Positions 22,277-24,334 of a stretch of 24,334 bases of DNA are shown here, in pieces. The stretch comes from an uncultured Lachnospiraceae bacterium (GTDB lineage: Bacteria > Bacillota > Clostridia > Lachnospirales > Lachnospiraceae): the NCBI GenBank assembly GCA_902773445.1, contig CACYEU010000197.1, positions 1 to 24,334 of the forward strand, read 5' to 3'. How positions within the stretch are numbered: position 1 is the first letter of the stretch; every line of letters begins with the position of its first letter. The notes under the pieces were generated by a model. It had not been told where the DNA came from. It worked only from the letters and a program-made list of their open reading frames with translations, and searched no databases. Both the position numbers and the translations under genes were made by a program.

Positions 22277-22313
22277 AAAAAGACGAATCACGAATGAGTG
22301 ATTCGTCTTTTTT
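22277..22313 (+). terminator. Strong intrinsic terminator after the YjbQ gene
   Basis: A perfect 15-bp stem (22277-22291 with 22298-22312) encloses a GAATGA loop, and the 3' arm runs into TTTTTT. The A-rich 5' arm makes it potentially bidirectional. It closes the ABC transporter-racemase transcript. Confidence 0.93.
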
Positions 22314-22339
22314 GCATTATTGTAAATCCTCCTGAAAAT

Positions 22340-22421
22340 AATGCCTGATTATAGAGAATACCTATAACCATCAGGGTATCCGAATAGCTTTTAGCAATAT
22401 GACTTTGCTATAGGCCGGGAG
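22340..22421. promoter_or_regulatory. AT-rich upstream region with inverted repeats, before LRR gene
   Basis: The gap between the terminator and the LRR gene is AT-rich. It contains two short inverted repeats: ATACC...GGTAT around TATAACCATCA, and AGCAA...TTGCT around TATGACT, the second overlapping the candidate -35 region. These could be operator sites for a regulator, but both are short and may be chance. Confidence 0.3.
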
Positions 22422-22427
22422 TATAAT
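22399..22427 (+). promoter_or_regulatory. Candidate promoter for the LRR surface protein
   Basis: A perfect TATAAT -10 box is preceded at 17 bp by ATGACT, a partial -35 match. The expected start is about 38 nt before the ATG, which follows a CGGAGG SD. The weak -35 suggests dependence on an activator or regulation, which is inference. Confidence 0.5.
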
Positions 22428-22471
22428 TAACTATGTAGAGTTATATGCAAAAACAACTCAGCGGAGGCCGC

Positions 22472-24334
22472 ATGTTTCTTAAAAAAACCTGGTTTTCAAT
22501 TGTAGTGATCATCGCGCTGGCATTGATGCCTGCGGCTGTACTCCGTGCAGCGTCTGACGATCCGGTTGTTTTACGGTCCAACGATCCGACCCCTGAAAAC
22601 ACAACCTGGAATTCGGATGATTTTACATATGGTGATTATTCAAAACTGATGTACGGTTGCGATTATTCACGTCAGTTCTATGTCACCGGTCCGGTCGTGA
22701 CCGGTTTTTCCGAAACCGGAATTGAAAAACTAAAGAACGGCAACACTGATCTGGTCATTCCGGAGCAGACACCTGAGGGAGAGACGATCGTCGGTGTCGG
22801 AAACGGAGCATTTCACTGGACGTCTTCAACCGACAGTGAATCAGGTGCAGCTGTTATCAATACAGGCGGTTATGAGATCGAGGCAAGCAATGAAGATGCC
22901 GAGGACGGTTACTGTAAGCTGACATCGGTCAGGTTTCCGTTCGGAATGCTGGTTCCTTATGATGACCAACTCACACAAAATGTGACCCGCCGCGGCAATT
23001 TCATCATCGATGAGGCCGCGTTTGAAAACAACGCGCTGGAGGAAGTCTATCTGCCGACCGGCGTCCTGGCCTGTATGGCCAATTCATTTCAAAACAATCA
23101 GATCCGTACCGTGACGCTTCCGCGCACGATCTGGTGGATCGAGAATCTGGCATTTTCACAGAATCAGATCAGCCGTGTCAACTTCCCGCAGACCTGCGAT
23201 TTCCGTCTCGAGATGCACGGGATGCCGTTCGCGAAAAACATGATCACATCGGTCCGCTTGCCGGATTTCACGGAAGTCGTCAACAAGTTCTCGTTTGCGA
23301 TGAATCCCGGTATGGAACCGATGACTGAGGAGATTGCAAAGAAATACTCATCAAGCAACTGGGAGCGGTTTATGCCGGGCGGCGAAGCCGAGAGCGGCAT
23401 TGTCTACATGTATACCGACCGGCAGGCTTTATTTAATCAGGACCGGATCCATACGATCGATCGTCCGACAAAAAGCCAGTGGTCACCGTTCCAGAAACTG
23501 GTCCTGATCGGAAGTGAGACGCCTGACCCGGATACCGATAAATGGAATTGTGCTGACTTTACCTATGACGGAACGACGGTGACCGGCCTCAGTGAAAGCG
23601 GGATTTTGAAAAGACAGACAATGACTGAACTTGAGATCCCGGATCGCACACCCGACGGCGACTGGGTCCGCACGATCGCGGATACAGATAACTCTTATGG
23701 AGGCTTGTTCGGGACAGAAGACGAAGGATTTGATACTGTCAAGCTTCCGGACGGGCTTCTTGTGATCGGCGACCGTGCTTTCGCGCGGCTTGGTCTTAAG
23801 GACATCGTATTTCCGCCGCAGCTTCAGGAAATCGGGCTTGCGGCATTTCAGGGCAACAGCCTCCAAAACGCGATTATTCCCGATTCAGTCAAAGTGATCA
23901 AGGGAGGTGCGTTTTCGACAAATCCGACCTTGAAGAAGATCACGATTCCACGCAATTCGACATATACAAAAATTGAAGGCGGGACATTCGGATGCTCTGA
24001 CGCAAAGCATTGGATGACGAACCTGACAAAGATCGAGATCCCCGATACGATCACCGAGATCGGACAGAACGCGTTTGCCGGGAACAACTTCACAAAGATC
24101 GACATTCCGGGTTCGGTCACCGAAATCGGGCGAATGGCGTTTTCAACAAAGAATTATCTAAAGACACCGTGTGAACTGACTCTTCATGAGGGACTGGTCA
24201 CGATCGGAGCTGACGCATTCAGGAATAAGAAGATCGCCAGTGTCGCGCTTCCGACAACGGTGACTTCGATTCAGGAGAATACATTCCGGAAGGTTGACAC
24301 AGATCCGGAAACAGGTCACGGCACGGTCAACGAA
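22472..24334 (+). CDS. Secreted leucine-rich-repeat (BspA-like) surface protein, 5' part (open at window end)
   Basis: The frame is open from ATG through 621 codons to the last base without a stop, so the protein is larger. A signal peptide is visible (MFLKKTWFSIVVIIALALMP, cleavage probably near LRAAS). The mature part contains many LRR_5/BspA-type repeats with the pattern xxIxIPxxVTxIGxxAF (for example IEIPDTITEIGQNAFAGNN). A module W-N-x-x-D-F-T-Y ... T-G-x-S-E-x-G-I ... I-P-x-x-T-P-x-G occurs twice, near residues 46 and 358. Such proteins are usually cell-surface adhesins or binding proteins; any C-terminal anchor lies beyond the window. The start follows CGGAGG. Confidence 0.9.
   Translation, partial: MFLKKTWFSIVVIIALALMPAAVLRAASDDPVVLRSNDPTPENTTWNSDDFTYGDYSKLMYGCDYSRQFYVTGPVVTGFSETGIEKLKNGNTDLVIPEQTPEGETIVGVGNGAFHWTSSTDSESGAAVINTGGYEIEASNEDAEDGYCKLTSVRFPFGMLVPYDDQLTQNVTRRGNFIIDEAAFENNALEEVYLPTGVLACMANSFQNNQIRTVTLPRTIWWIENLAFSQNQISRVNFPQTCDFRLEMHGMPFAKNMITSVRLPDFTEVVNKFSFAMNPGMEPMTEEIAKKYSSSNWERFMPGGEAESGIVYMYTDRQALFNQDRIHTIDRPTKSQWSPFQKLVLIGSETPDPDTDKWNCADFTYDGTTVTGLSESGILKRQTMTELEIPDRTPDGDWVRTIADTDNSYGGLFGTEDEGFDTVKLPDGLLVIGDRAFARLGLKDIVFPPQLQEIGLAAFQGNSLQNAIIPDSVKVIKGGAFSTNPTLKKITIPRNSTYTKIEGGTFGCSDAKHWMTNLTKIEIPDTITEIGQNAFAGNNFTKIDIPGSVTEIGRMAFSTKNYLKTPCELTLHEGLVTIGADAFRNKKIASVALPTTVTSIQENTFRKVDTDPETGHGTVNE

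Noticed and set aside
1..24334. CRISPR arrays, insertion sequences, rRNA or ordinary tRNA genes
   Set aside because: No regularly spaced direct repeats, transposase-like frame, rRNA stretch or complete tRNA cloverleaf was seen by reading; a covariance search would be needed to exclude them fully.

Overview
This window is a stretch of Bacillota chromosome, most likely class Clostridia and probably Lachnospiraceae-like. The case rests on recall of family features, not on a search: S4 starts MAVNRVPVLKRC, S14 is the short four-cysteine zinc form, Adk has a four-cysteine zinc lid, L22 is about 128 residues, and L17 carries a long internal insertion. Every supported gene is on the + strand.

Positions 1-12387 are the fused S10, spc and alpha ribosomal-protein operons, entered inside rplB. 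The order is rplB(partial)-rpsS-rplV-rpsC-rplP-rpmC-rpsQ, rplN-rplX-rplE-rpsN-rpsH-rplF-rplR-rpsE-rpmD-rplO-secY-adk, then KOW-infA-rpmJ-rpsM-rpsK-rpsD-rpoA-rplQ. Genes are tightly packed with strong Shine-Dalgarno (SD) sites, and several overlap by one base. The usual map gene between adk and the KOW gene is absent. Small hairpins sit between rpsH and rplF, and between rpmJ and rpsM.

Positions 12380-14423 hold a HAD phosphatase gene, then secG with its own promoter and a terminator, smpB, and ssrA (tmRNA). The tmRNA encodes the proteolysis tag ADDSLAFAA. The rnr gene often found between secG and smpB is absent. Directly 3' of ssrA is a 20-bp hairpin starting at the tmRNA's last encoded base, an inverted copy of the tmRNA T-arm core, and a roughly 110-nt GC-rich, highly structured element. 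This is the most unusual non-coding structure here.

Positions 14616-18418 look like an accessory operon with a good sigma-A-type promoter: an ATP-grasp ligase-like protein, an esterase-fold hydrolase, a small membrane-anchored protein of unknown family, and a PfkB-type sugar or nucleoside kinase. Its biochemical role cannot be read from sequence.

Positions 18434-22313 hold a polar amino-acid ABC importer (lipoprotein binding protein, permease, ATPase), a DapF-fold two-cysteine racemase/epimerase-like enzyme, and a YjbQ/UPF0047 protein, closed by a strong terminator. The importer and racemase together suggest uptake and stereochemical conversion of an amino acid.

Positions 22399-24334 hold a promoter and the 5' part (621 codons, still open) of a large secreted leucine-rich-repeat (BspA-like) surface protein with a duplicated N-terminal module.

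No insertion sequence, CRISPR array, tRNA or rRNA gene was seen. No gene-free gap exceeds 300 bases; the largest, 14424-14685 and 22244-22471, are described as features.
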